From Marinobacter sediminum (GTDB lineage Bacteria > Pseudomonadota > Gammaproteobacteria > Pseudomonadales > Oleiphilaceae): DNA of 64,000 bases. Below, in pieces: positions 44,242 to 53,841 of this stretch. The DNA lies in contig NZ_JAEMQH010000003.1 of assembly GCF_016820575.1 (NCBI RefSeq), forward strand, positions 363,528 to 427,527. The letters run 5' to 3'. Position 1 is the stretch's first letter. Every line of letters begins with the position of its first letter. Below the pieces are notes generated by a model that did not search any database, was not told the origin of the DNA, and saw nothing but the letters and a program-made list of their open reading frames with translations. The position numbers were made by a program, and so were the translations under genes.

Positions 44242-45273
44242 ATGCAGGAACTTCGTGACGCGGGAGTGATGTTGCGCCTGATCTATGAGGCGATGAAGCA
44301 AAAGGGTATTGATACCGACGCTATCTTTAGTCGTTTAGGTGTTGATGAAGCTTACGTTTACACCGAGCAGCTGCGGACGCCCCACAGTGCCCAGCTTTAT
44401 TTCTGGCAGGCGGTGGAGGACGTATCCGGTGATCCGGATATCGGGTTGCACCTGGGTGAACTGCTGCCGGCCTACAAGGGCCAGGTGCTGGAGTATTTAT
44501 TCCTGAGCAGTCCAACCTTTGGTGAGGGCCTGCGACGGGCGCAGAACTACCAGCGTTTGCTCAGCGATGCCGCGAATACGGATTTCTTTATCGAAGGTGA
44601 TGATGCGTGCATGGTGCTGGATGCCGCCTCTGACGAGGTCAGCCGCCTGAAGCATTTCAATGAATGCTTCGTGCAGGGTGTGATCATCTTTTTCCGCTCG
44701 ATTACCAACAATTCGTTTTATCCGTCCCGGATTGAATTCGAGCACGAACGAACGGAAGGGCGGGCGCACGTTGCTGAGATTCTTGGCTGTGACGTGGTGT
44801 TTGGAGCCGAGGAAAACCGGCTCTACTTCCCGGTAAAGCTGTTGGCCCATGCGTCGCCCCATGCCGAGCCGGAACTGCTGGATTTGCACGAGCGGTTTGC
44901 CAGCGAGCAGGTAGCCCGGCTGGAGAAAAAGGACATCGTTGGCCAGGTGGAGCGTATTATCGCCGAGTTGCTGGACAGTGGCGAGGTGACCCTGGATGCG
45001 GTTGCGGAGCGTCTTGGAATCAAGCCGAGAACCCTGCGTACCCGGCTGACGGAGGCGGAAACCAGCTTTAACCAGGTACTGGCAGATTTCCGCTATCGAC
45101 TGGCTCGTCAGTTGCTCGCGACCACCGACGAGTCCATTGACGAGATTGTGTATCTGACCGGATTTTCCGAGCCCAGCACGTTCTATCGGGCCTTTAAGCG
45201 GTGGTCGAACATGACCCCGATTGAGTACCGGAAAACCGCGCAGGGTAAGGACGCAATGGTTGGGTCCATGTAG
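44242..45273 (+). CDS. AraC-family regulator (OruR/ArgR-like N-terminal domain)
   Basis: The 343-residue regulator has the arabinose-binding-like N-terminal domain of the OruR/ORBL group (about 20-205: PHSAQLYFWQAVEDVSGDPDIGLHLGE) and a C-terminal AraC double helix-turn-helix (about 240-335: TLDAVAERLGIKPRTLRTRLTEAETSFNQ and EIVYLTGFSEPSTFYRAFKRWSNMTPIEYR). Regulators of this group commonly govern lipid and fatty acid catabolism. It is divergent from the MaoC-like gene with about 270 bases between them. The strong tRNA-Asp promoter begins 37 bases after the stop. Confidence 0.92.
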   Translation: MQELRDAGVMLRLIYEAMKQKGIDTDAIFSRLGVDEAYVYTEQLRTPHSAQLYFWQAVEDVSGDPDIGLHLGELLPAYKGQVLEYLFLSSPTFGEGLRRAQNYQRLLSDAANTDFFIEGDDACMVLDAASDEVSRLKHFNECFVQGVIIFFRSITNNSFYPSRIEFEHERTEGRAHVAEILGCDVVFGAEENRLYFPVKLLAHASPHAEPELLDLHERFASEQVARLEKKDIVGQVERIIAELLDSGEVTLDAVAERLGIKPRTLRTRLTEAETSFNQVLADFRYRLARQLLATTDESIDEIVYLTGFSEPSTFYRAFKRWSNMTPIEYRKTAQGKDAMVGSM

Positions 45274-45309
45274 CAAAAACGGATTCTGGATATTTTTTCA
45301 GAAAAAGCG

Positions 45310-45337
45310 TTGACATAAACAAGGGCGTCTTTATAAT
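45310..45337 (+). promoter_or_regulatory. Strong sigma-70 promoter of tRNA-Asp
   Basis: TTGACA (45310-45315) and TATAAT (45332-45337), both perfect consensus, are spaced by 16 bp. The -10 box is followed by a GC-rich discriminator (GCGCCC), the usual sign of stringent control of stable RNA genes. The tRNA starts about 70 bases downstream, leaving a processed leader. Confidence 0.93.
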
Positions 45338-45411
45338 GCGCCCTCGTTGTCACAGAGCAATCACACCCTTGATTGCGAAGCCTTTATCAGGCGAGACGTG
45401 ATGACCAATGC

Positions 45412-45488
45412 GGAGCGGTAGTTCAGCTGGTTAGAATACCGGCCTGTCACGCCGGGGGTCGCGGGTTCGAGTCCCGTCCGCTCCGCCA
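45412..45488 (+). tRNA. tRNA-Asp (anticodon GTC)
   Basis: The 77-nt gene encodes its own CCA end. The acceptor stem is GGAGCGG/CCGCTCC with discriminator G. The D arm contains AGCTGGTTAGA, the anticodon stem CCGGC/GCCGG encloses the loop CTGTCAC with anticodon GTC, and the T arm has GGTTCGAGTCC. Everything pairs as expected. It is a single tRNA with a consensus promoter, and no clear U-tailed terminator follows (only TTTTTCCC directly after CCA). Confidence 0.98.
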
Positions 45489-45620
45489 TTTTTCCCTCCC
45501 TGCTTTACTTTTTCTTCTCTGATTTATCATTCTTAGCTTTTACATCATCCTGTCATTTTTTTGTCATCACTGTGCTTCAGTGTTTGCTCTCGTGTGTTGT
45601 TAAAAAAACGGGAGTGACTC

Positions 45621-45707
45621 ATGCTGGATTACGAAGAAGAGCTGATCGAAAGTCAGTTCGAGGAGTTTGACGACGACGATGGCTGTGACGACGCCACCGA
45701 AATCTGA
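45621..45707 (+). CDS. Candidate small acidic protein (28 aa)
   Basis: ATG at 45621 has GGAG six bases upstream and opens a 28-codon frame ending at TGA 45707. The product is extremely acidic: the segment EEFDDDDGCDD is in its second half and EEELIES in its first. It lies 132 bases after tRNA-Asp and could be read from the same transcript. It overlaps the 3' end of the convergent AraC gene by 55 bases; that AraC ends in an odd Ser/Asn-rich tail, which is what the antisense of GA-rich acidic codons gives. No family is recognised; expression is not shown. Confidence 0.4.
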   Translation: MLDYEEELIESQFEEFDDDDGCDDATEI

Positions 45708-46756
45708 CTGTCTGATCTTAGTTGCTGCCGATGTTCGCCGGGGCTGATTTCGAACCAGCGCTTGTAAGCCTTGTGAAACGCCGCTGGATTGGCAAAGCCC
45801 AGCAGCCAGGCAATCTCTGCCAGCGAAGTGTCCGTCTCCCGGATGTATTCGGTGGCCAACTGTTTCCGGGTATCATCGACCAGTTCTCGAAACCTTGTGC
45901 CCTCAGCGCTCAATTGCCGTTGCAGTGTCCACGGCGCCACGCCCAGTTTCGTTGCGACAATATCCAGCCCCGGGCTTTCGCCCCGGAATAGGGGCGGTAG
46001 CAGATGCCTGACCCGGTCGGCGGTCGTCCATCCCCGCCGTATTTGTTGCAGTTCCCGCTCACAGATTTCCACCAGTTGCTCATGCATGGCCGGTTGCGCA
46101 TTGAGGGACGCCTGCGCCCAAGGCTCGGGTTTCAGGGTGATGCTGTTCTCTTCCGCGCCAAAGTGCACCGGGCAACGGAACCAGCTTTCAAACAGGTCGT
46201 CCTGACCGGTGGAGGGGTACTCGATGGTAACCCGTTCAAGCACCTCATACCGGTTGGTGATAGTGCGAACAAACTGAGTCCACGCCGCCAGAACCGAATC
46301 CACCACAAAGTAGTTGAATGCGTTGTACGGCCGGATCGAGTAGAACAACACTTGCCGATCCCTGGGGCGCACTGAGGGGGCGCCTCGGCTGTTTTGGCTG
46401 GACAGGGTGGAGTAGCGCACCAGGGTGGACAGAGCTGCTCCCACGGTGGGCGCGCATTGGCCGGCCAGTCCGGCAATGCCGGTATCGACTGGGCGGGTCA
46501 GTGCGCCCATGCGCAAGCCCAGAGCGCGGTTGCCGGTTTGAGCAATGGCGGCATGTCCGAGTCGCATATAGCGTGGAATGCTGATGCGGGCAACTGGCGA
46601 GGTCAGGGTTTCGGTGCTCAGCCGGAAATCAGAAATCAGTTGTTCGATATTGACGCCTTCCGCCGCGGCGGCCCGCAACAGTACCGAGGCGTATCGAACG
46701 CTGATATCGCCAAGGGCATTTTGGTGCTGTGGTGGTGGCGACGCTCGTGTGCTCAT
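45653..46756 (-). CDS. AraC-family regulator (OruR-like), with low-complexity tail
   Basis: The 367-residue protein has an OruR-type N-terminal domain (about 20-215) and a C-terminal AraC HTH (about 255-345: LDIVATKLGVAPWTLQRQLSAEGTRF and EIAWLLGFANPAAFHKAYKRWFEISPGEHRQQLR). The last 20 residues (VASSQPSSSSNSSN) are a low-complexity extension beyond the normal AraC end and are encoded opposite the small acidic ORF. It is divergent from fadH with about 155 bases between them, so it probably regulates unsaturated fatty acid oxidation. It forms a paralogous pair with the AraC regulator at 44242, the two flanking the tRNA. Confidence 0.9.
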   Translation of the reverse strand: MSTRASPPPQHQNALGDISVRYASVLLRAAAAEGVNIEQLISDFRLSTETLTSPVARISIPRYMRLGHAAIAQTGNRALGLRMGALTRPVDTGIAGLAGQCAPTVGAALSTLVRYSTLSSQNSRGAPSVRPRDRQVLFYSIRPYNAFNYFVVDSVLAAWTQFVRTITNRYEVLERVTIEYPSTGQDDLFESWFRCPVHFGAEENSITLKPEPWAQASLNAQPAMHEQLVEICERELQQIRRGWTTADRVRHLLPPLFRGESPGLDIVATKLGVAPWTLQRQLSAEGTRFRELVDDTRKQLATEYIRETDTSLAEIAWLLGFANPAAFHKAYKRWFEISPGEHRQQLRSDSQISVASSQPSSSSNSSN

Positions 46757-46839
46757 GGAGGCTTATTGATAGATGCTGTCTGACATGTCGTTTCAGGATA
46801 ACAGAATATTATCTTCGGATATTGTTGATCGCAAGTTAG

Positions 46840-48981
<2,142 letters not shown>

Positions 48982-48983
48982 GG

Positions 48984-49024
48984 TTTTGTATGAGCGCCAG
49001 CGGTTCACCGCGGCGCTCACAAAA
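48984..49024 (+). other. Strong 3' hairpin after fadH
   Basis: Three bases after the fadH stop, TTTTGT pairs with ACAAAA, GAGCGCC with GGCGCTC and GCGGT with ACCGC around a two-base apex, separated by small bulges. The structure is long and stable but is not followed by a T-run on either strand, so it may be an mRNA-stabilising or Rho-linked 3' structure more than a classical terminator. Confidence 0.55.
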
Positions 49025-49056
49025 CGTTGCAGTATTTCCCTGTGCACAGGAGATTG

Positions 49057-49089
49057 ACTGACTAGACTGTTAGCCGAAGTCTAGTCAGT
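49057..49089. repeat. Perfect 12-bp inverted repeat upstream of the coiled-coil gene
   Basis: ACTGACTAGACT (49057-49068) and AGTCTAGTCAGT (49078-49089) are perfect reverse complements separated by nine bases. TTTG follows. It lies between fadH and the gene at 49208, 118 bases before that start, so it could be a second terminator or an operator with 21-base centre-to-centre arms. Confidence 0.6.
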
Positions 49090-49207
49090 TTGTGGAGCCG
49101 CCCTTGTAGGATTACATTGGCGGTTCTGCCAGCATCGCATGCGTTGGAACATTGCGTGTGGTTTTAACGTGTTGGTGATATATCTTGTGATATTTAGGGA
49201 GTAGTAG

Positions 49208-50464
49208 ATGGTATCTGCCGACCAGTCGACGGACGGTTACGCGGCGGTATTTTTCATGGACGAAGGTCAGGTCGTCCGCCAGATGCGTGCCAGCGAGTTT
49301 GGTGCGTTCCTGGATGGTTATGTGGGGTTGTCCGACCTCGCGGAAACCGATGTTAAGGCCGTGCTGGTTGAGCTGGATCCGGAGCTACGTGTCCAGGCGC
49401 TGGTGTTTTTCCGCATCTGGTTTGATGAAGAAGGGCGGGCGGACGCCAACTGGAACGTTCCCATCGAAGACCTGGCCAAACGGGGCGCCAAAGGCCCCGA
49501 TCTGGGTGGCGGCGCGATACGGCTGGTGTGCCGTAGCCAATGCCCAGAACCGCGGTTCGCCGATGAGCTGTGGGATCCTGATATGACGCCCGGCAACAAC
49601 CACTTTCAGGCCATCCGCAAGGCCGTTGACGCCAATTCCCTGAAATTCAGAAAGATTGAGGCTCGGCCAGCCCGGCGCGAAGAGGATATTCCGGTCCTCA
49701 GTGCCGACTCCGACTCTGCTGACGATGACGAGGATTCGGGCAACTCCGCCGATCGCGTGCGCTTAGCGCAGGTCATCCGCGAGCAGCGCCTGCGCATCAA
49801 GACGTTGCAGAGCGTTCACCGTGACACCATGTCTGACCTGCAGCGCGAACACCGGCTGGAACTGCAGGCCCTGCGCGGTGAATTTGCGGAACTGGAGCAA
49901 AAGTACGAGCGCCAGCGCTTGAGCAACGAGCAGCTGAAGAAGCGGCTGTCAGAGCGCAATGAACAATATCTGACGATGCAGGAGCAGATCGCAGCCGGCG
50001 GGGAGAGCAAGGAGCGGGAAGACGCCAACACCAATGCCGCGATGGTGTTGCTCCGGGAGCAACTGGATCGCAAGCAGCGTGAGCTGGAGCTTCGCGACGA
50101 CCGAATCGTGGCGCTGGAGCAGGAAAATCATGACCTGAGAAATCAGGAGCCGGTCGAAAATTCGATCATGGATCACCTCAAGAAGCAGTCGGTGTTCCTG
50201 GTGGCCTACCAGCCTGGCGCCGGTCACGTCACCCTTAAGTTCGAAGACATCAACACCTATTTCGCCAACCCGGTGGGCTATGCGGCCCAGCGGTGCGGCA
50301 TGAACGAGCCTGCCTACCGGGATTGGCTCGAGCATTACGAGCATCCTGTCTGCCGGCATACCGCGAGGGATGGTAGGCCCTGTGACGAGCCGGTCATGCG
50401 CATCAGCCAGCCTGGAGAATTCCGCCCGGGTATCGACGATCGTTGCGAGCAACACAAGGCCTGA
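49208..50464 (+). CDS. Coiled-coil protein with C-terminal Cys/His cluster, function unknown
   Basis: The 418-residue protein has three parts. Residues 1-150 are globular (DGYAAVFFMDEGQVVRQM, DAVLVELDPELRVQALVFF-like strands). Residues about 180-320 form a charged coiled coil (EQRLRIKTLQSVHRDTMSDLQ, LEQKYERQRLSNEQLKKRL). The C-terminal 80 residues hold CRHTARDGRPCDEP and DDRCEQHK, a C-x-H...C...C-x2-H pattern that could bind zinc. No catalytic motif is visible. I know similar proteins only as conserved hypotheticals of pseudomonads and relatives. It stands before nadK, 113 bases apart. Confidence 0.75.
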   Translation: MVSADQSTDGYAAVFFMDEGQVVRQMRASEFGAFLDGYVGLSDLAETDVKAVLVELDPELRVQALVFFRIWFDEEGRADANWNVPIEDLAKRGAKGPDLGGGAIRLVCRSQCPEPRFADELWDPDMTPGNNHFQAIRKAVDANSLKFRKIEARPARREEDIPVLSADSDSADDDEDSGNSADRVRLAQVIREQRLRIKTLQSVHRDTMSDLQREHRLELQALRGEFAELEQKYERQRLSNEQLKKRLSERNEQYLTMQEQIAAGGESKEREDANTNAAMVLLREQLDRKQRELELRDDRIVALEQENHDLRNQEPVENSIMDHLKKQSVFLVAYQPGAGHVTLKFEDINTYFANPVGYAAQRCGMNEPAYRDWLEHYEHPVCRHTARDGRPCDEPVMRISQPGEFRPGIDDRCEQHKA

Positions 50465-50577
50465 CCTCGCGATCTTTTTTCAGTATCCGGGCGACTTTCG
50501 TTAAACTGTGGGCCAGATTGTCATGGGGCTCTGAGATTTGACGTGCCCCACCGCATCCCGACACCACAGGAAGCCTC

Positions 50578-51462
50578 ATGGATCAATTCAGGAACATTGG
50601 CGTTATTGGCCGGATGGGCAGCGTGAAGGTGGTTGAATCCCTGCGCCAGCTCAAGCAATACCTGATTGCCAATAATTATCACGTCATACTGGAGGAAGAC
50701 ACCGCGGGCATGCTGCCCGGCCACGGTCTGCAGGTGGCCAGCAAGAAGCTGCTGGGCGAAATCTGCGATCTGGTTATCGTGGTAGGTGGCGATGGCAGCC
50801 TGCTGGGTGCCGCGCGTGAGCTGGCCAAATCGAAGATTCCGTTATTGGGCGTTAACCGTGGTCGGCTGGGCTTCCTGACCGACATTTCGCCCTCAGATCT
50901 GGAAGAGCGCCTGGGTAAGGTGCTGGAAGGCGAGTACATCGAGGAGACTCGCTTCCTGCTAGACGGCAATGTCGAACGCAATGGTCAGCCACTGGGCTTC
51001 GGCACGGCGCTAAACGACGTTGTCCTGCACCCGGGCAAGTCCACCCGGATGATTGGCTTCGATCTCTTCATTGATGGTCACTTTGTTTACAGCCAGCGCT
51101 CGGATGGCCTGATCGTGGCTACCCCTACCGGCTCCACCGCATACTCGCTGTCTGCAGGCGGCCCGATCATGCATCCCAAACTGGATGCCGTGGTTTTGGT
51201 GCCGATGTTTCCCCACACTCTCAGCAGTCGCCCCATCGTTGTCGATGGCAAGAGCGAGATCAAACTGGTGATCGGGGAGACCAATGAAACCTATCCGCAA
51301 ATCTCGTTTGACGGCCAGATGAACATTGCCTGTGCTCCTGGTGACATCATTCGTATCACCAAAAAGCCGTTCAAGATCCGCCTGATTCATCCGACGGATC
51401 ACAATTTCTACGCCACCTGCCGTGACAAGCTTGGCTGGGCAAGCGACATTTCATCGAGTTGA
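50578..51462 (+). CDS. nadK: NAD kinase
   Basis: NadK phosphorylates NAD to NADP. The 294-residue protein has the GGDGS motif (VVVGGDGSLLGAARELA, about 60-76), GVNRGRLGFLTDI, and the second conserved region ATPTGSTAYSLSAGGPIMHP, and it ends in the usual beta domain (RITKKPFKIRLIHP). Length matches E. coli NadK (292). The downstream phosphoesterase gene starts three bases after the stop, so the two are likely cotranscribed. Confidence 0.97.
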   Translation: MDQFRNIGVIGRMGSVKVVESLRQLKQYLIANNYHVILEEDTAGMLPGHGLQVASKKLLGEICDLVIVVGGDGSLLGAARELAKSKIPLLGVNRGRLGFLTDISPSDLEERLGKVLEGEYIEETRFLLDGNVERNGQPLGFGTALNDVVLHPGKSTRMIGFDLFIDGHFVYSQRSDGLIVATPTGSTAYSLSAGGPIMHPKLDAVVLVPMFPHTLSSRPIVVDGKSEIKLVIGETNETYPQISFDGQMNIACAPGDIIRITKKPFKIRLIHPTDHNFYATCRDKLGWASDISSS

Positions 51463-51464
51463 TC

Positions 51465-52478
51465 ATGGCTGTAAACAGACAAGCCGCACACCGCGGTTAC
51501 GACATCATTGGCGACATCCACGGCTGCGCCAACACCCTGATCCGGTTGCTGGAGCAGATGGGCTACCGCAAGGTGAACGGGGTGTATCAGCACCATCGCC
51601 GCCAGGCCATCTTTATCGGCGATATCATTGACCGGGGGCCGCGAATTCGCGAAGCCCTGCATCTGGTCCGCGACATGGTGGAGCATGGCTCTGCCCGGAT
51701 AGTGATGGGGAATCACGAGTACAACGCCCTCGGGTATTGCACCCGAGCCCGTCCCGGCAGTGGCAAGAAGTGGTTGCGAGAGCACACCGCCCGCCACAAC
51801 CGGCTAATCCGGGAAACGCTTGATCAATTTGATGACCATCCCCATGAATGGAACGAGTTTCTGGAGTGGTTCTACACCATTCCCCTGTTTATCGAGGAAG
51901 AGGGTTTCCGGGTGGTCCATGCCTGCTGGGATGGCGACCTCATTGAGAAGTTTAAGCGGGTTCAGGGTGGCGCCTGTATCGATGACGAATTCCTGCACGC
52001 CTCGGCCGCTATCGAATCCTTTGCCGGCCAGGTGATGGACACCTTGCTCCGTGGCACTGACCTGCGATTGCCGGAGGGTACCAGCATCACCGGTCGGGAC
52101 GGCTATGTCCGGGAGTTTTTCCGGACCAAATTCTGGGCCGACGATCCCGAGACCTACGCCGATGTGGTGTTCCAGCCGGATCCTCTGCCACCGGAAGTGG
52201 CGCGCAAGGTGCTGACGGACGAAGAGCGGAAGCAGTTGATCAGCTATCCGCTGAGTGCGCCGCCGGTTTTCGTTGGCCATTACTGGATGGAAGGCGAGCC
52301 GGCGCCACTGAAGGGCAATGTCGCCTGTATCGATTACAGCGCGGTCAAGTACGGCCGGTTGGTGGCGTATCGCTTCGATGGAGAGGCAGTTCTCTCCCCG
52401 GACAAGTTTGTCTGGGTGGATGTGTCCCGCCCCGAGCAGTTCGGCTACCCCAACATGGAAGACAGTGTTGAGCGTTAA
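51465..52478 (+). CDS. Calcineurin-like metallophosphoesterase
   Basis: The 337-residue protein has the metallophosphoesterase signature in order: GDIHGC (DxH, about 16-21), GDIIDRGP (GDxxDRG), MGNHEY (GNHE), and later histidines in VVHACW and GHYWM. It resembles the PrpE/Ap4A-hydrolase/serine-threonine phosphatase group, but the substrate is unknown. The frame is open to a TTG six bases earlier; the ATG at 51465 is preferred. Close coupling to nadK suggests a role in nucleotide metabolism, for example a dinucleotide polyphosphate, which is inference. Confidence 0.9.
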   Translation: MAVNRQAAHRGYDIIGDIHGCANTLIRLLEQMGYRKVNGVYQHHRRQAIFIGDIIDRGPRIREALHLVRDMVEHGSARIVMGNHEYNALGYCTRARPGSGKKWLREHTARHNRLIRETLDQFDDHPHEWNEFLEWFYTIPLFIEEEGFRVVHACWDGDLIEKFKRVQGGACIDDEFLHASAAIESFAGQVMDTLLRGTDLRLPEGTSITGRDGYVREFFRTKFWADDPETYADVVFQPDPLPPEVARKVLTDEERKQLISYPLSAPPVFVGHYWMEGEPAPLKGNVACIDYSAVKYGRLVAYRFDGEAVLSPDKFVWVDVSRPEQFGYPNMEDSVER

Positions 52479-52517
52479 CGCCGTTAATGCCTGTTACCCC
52501 GAGAGTCGAGGTAGTTT

Positions 52518-53372
52518 GTGTACCGCGTAAAGCAGTTGGATTCCACGGTAAACCTGGCTGGCTTCAGCCAATGGTTGACCGGTCAGGGTGTACCGCACCG
52601 AATCACCGAGGAAAACGATCAGCAGGTTCTCTGGCTGGAAAATCCCCAGCACGCGGAACCGGTTTTGGAAGCCCTGGAGCGTTTCCTGGCCGAGCCTGAA
52701 CTTCGGGAGGCGGTTGATCGCCAGCATCGTTCCCCTGTCTTCGTTGGTGGGCGCTGGCAGCCTTCGCCCAAGCACGCACCGCTGGTGCTGAGTGCGATCG
52801 TGGTTGCTGTGCTCATGGTCTGGGTGACATCCATGGGTCGCAATGAGCTGTCGGCCGCGCTGATGATGATCGATCCGCGCGATTTCGATTGGTCAACCCT
52901 GCCCGGTCGTATTGATGCGCTTTCCAGTACCCTGGCCAGCGGTCAGGTCTGGCGCCTGCTGACACCCGATTTCCTGCATTTCAGCTGGACCCACATCATT
53001 TTCAATTCTGTGATGCTGTGGTTTCTCGGCAGTCAGATTGAATGGTTTGATGGGCGAGGGCGGTTACTCACGGTTTTCCTGGTCACCAGTATTTTCTCTA
53101 ATGGTCTTCAGTACCTGGTATCAGGTCCACTGTTCGGTGGGTTGTCGGGTGTGGTGTACGGCATTCTGGGTTATTGCTGGCTCAGTCAGCGCAAGTTGCC
53201 GCGATTCCAGTTTCCATCGGCGCTGGTAACGTTCGCCGTAGCCTGGATGGTGATTGGCTTTACTCCGTTTACTGAAATGCTGGGGCTGGGCCGAATGGCC
53301 AATGAAGCGCACCTCGGCGGGTTTGTCAGTGGAGTGGCCCTTGCGCTGGTTTTGCCCGTAAAAAGACGATGA
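52518..53372 (+). CDS. Rhomboid-family intramembrane serine protease (GlpG-like)
   Basis: Rhomboids cut transmembrane substrates within the membrane. The 284-residue protein begins with a cytoplasmic domain (1-85) similar to the GlpG N-terminal domain and continues with six transmembrane helices. The catalytic dyad is Ser210 (GLSGVVYG, motif GxSG) and His265 (NEAHLGGF). The oxyanion-region His and Asn are in HFSWTHIIFN. Initiation is at GTG 52518, with GAGG about seven bases upstream. The stop codon is followed after six bases by the terminator of the minus-strand sRNA candidate. Confidence 0.93.
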   Translation: MYRVKQLDSTVNLAGFSQWLTGQGVPHRITEENDQQVLWLENPQHAEPVLEALERFLAEPELREAVDRQHRSPVFVGGRWQPSPKHAPLVLSAIVVAVLMVWVTSMGRNELSAALMMIDPRDFDWSTLPGRIDALSSTLASGQVWRLLTPDFLHFSWTHIIFNSVMLWFLGSQIEWFDGRGRLLTVFLVTSIFSNGLQYLVSGPLFGGLSGVVYGILGYCWLSQRKLPRFQFPSALVTFAVAWMVIGFTPFTEMLGLGRMANEAHLGGFVSGVALALVLPVKRR

Positions 53373-53378
53373 CAGCTC

Positions 53379-53467
53379 AAAAAAAAGCCCCACCAAAAGG
53401 TGAGGCATAAAAAGAGCTTTCAGCTCCTGATGAGAGAGACCAAATGAAACGACCGTTGTCATTTGGT
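53379..53467 (-). ncRNA. Candidate Fur-regulated small RNA (about 89 nt)
   Basis: A promoter (-35 TTGACA, -10 TATCAT, 18-bp spacer) predicts a start near 53467. The transcript would open with a hairpin, CCAAATGA/TCATTTGG with inner AACG/CGTT, then a single-stranded CU-rich stretch (TCTCTCTCATCAGG), a small hairpin GAGCT-GAA-AGCTC, and finally GCCUCACC/GGUGGGGC with a UUUU loop and eight U residues. The terminator stem contains a G-U pair that exists only on the minus-strand RNA (it is a C-A mismatch on the plus strand), which fixes its direction. No minus-strand reading frame fits. Architecture and Fur box recall RyhB and PrrF, but homology was not tested. Confidence 0.72.
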
Positions 53468-53469
53468 GA

Positions 53470-53503
53470 GGTAATGATAATTATTATCGTTTGCATCTGT
53501 CAA
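53470..53503 (-). promoter_or_regulatory. Promoter overlapped by Fur box
   Basis: The minus-strand promoter consists of TTGACA (53503-53498) and TATCAT (53479-53474). The 19 bases at 53470-53488, GGTAATGATAATTATTATC, match the classical Fur box GATAATGATAATCATTATC at 17 of 19 positions and contain a perfect GATAAT-T-ATTATC palindrome. The box covers the -10 region, the standard position for iron-dependent repression. It could also affect the yeaC promoter on the other strand. Confidence 0.82.
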
Positions 53504-53547
53504 ATGATTCCGGCACATTTTTTTGAAGAGCGTTTCGGGAGTACCGA

Positions 53548-53841
53548 ATGACTTACGATGAATTAATCGAACGACTGGATCCCACCGTCTACCGCAGCCT
53601 GCGTCTGTCTATTGAGCTGGGCAAGTGGCCGGATGGACGAAAACTGACGCCGGAGCAGCGGGAAATAAGCCTGCAGGCAGTGATCTACTATGAAAACCTG
53701 CACGGCGTCCCGGAAGAAGAGCGCACCGGTTATATCGACCGTGGCCATAAGGCGGGTACTGCTTGCGATCCGTCGGTACAGCGCCAGAACAGCGCGGGCA
53801 ACGATGTTGATCCGGACCAGTTTGTTGAGGTTAAGTCTTGA
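53548..53841 (+). CDS. YeaC family protein (DUF1315)
   Basis: This 97-residue soluble protein matches the small YeaC/DUF1315 family: YDELIERLDPTVYRSLRLSIELGKWPDG and LTPEQREISLQAVIYYENLH, followed by EERTGYIDRG. Its function is unknown. The stop codon overlaps the TTG start of the next gene (TTGA), so the two are translationally coupled, a pairing that often hints at common function. The upstream region carries the Fur box of the opposite-strand RNA. Confidence 0.9.
   Translation: MTYDELIERLDPTVYRSLRLSIELGKWPDGRKLTPEQREISLQAVIYYENLHGVPEEERTGYIDRGHKAGTACDPSVQRQNSAGNDVDPDQFVEVKS

Noticed and set aside
45412..45488. tRNA-Asp 3' end as a phage or island attachment site
   Set aside because: No repeat of the 3' end, integrase gene or change in gene character is seen on either side.
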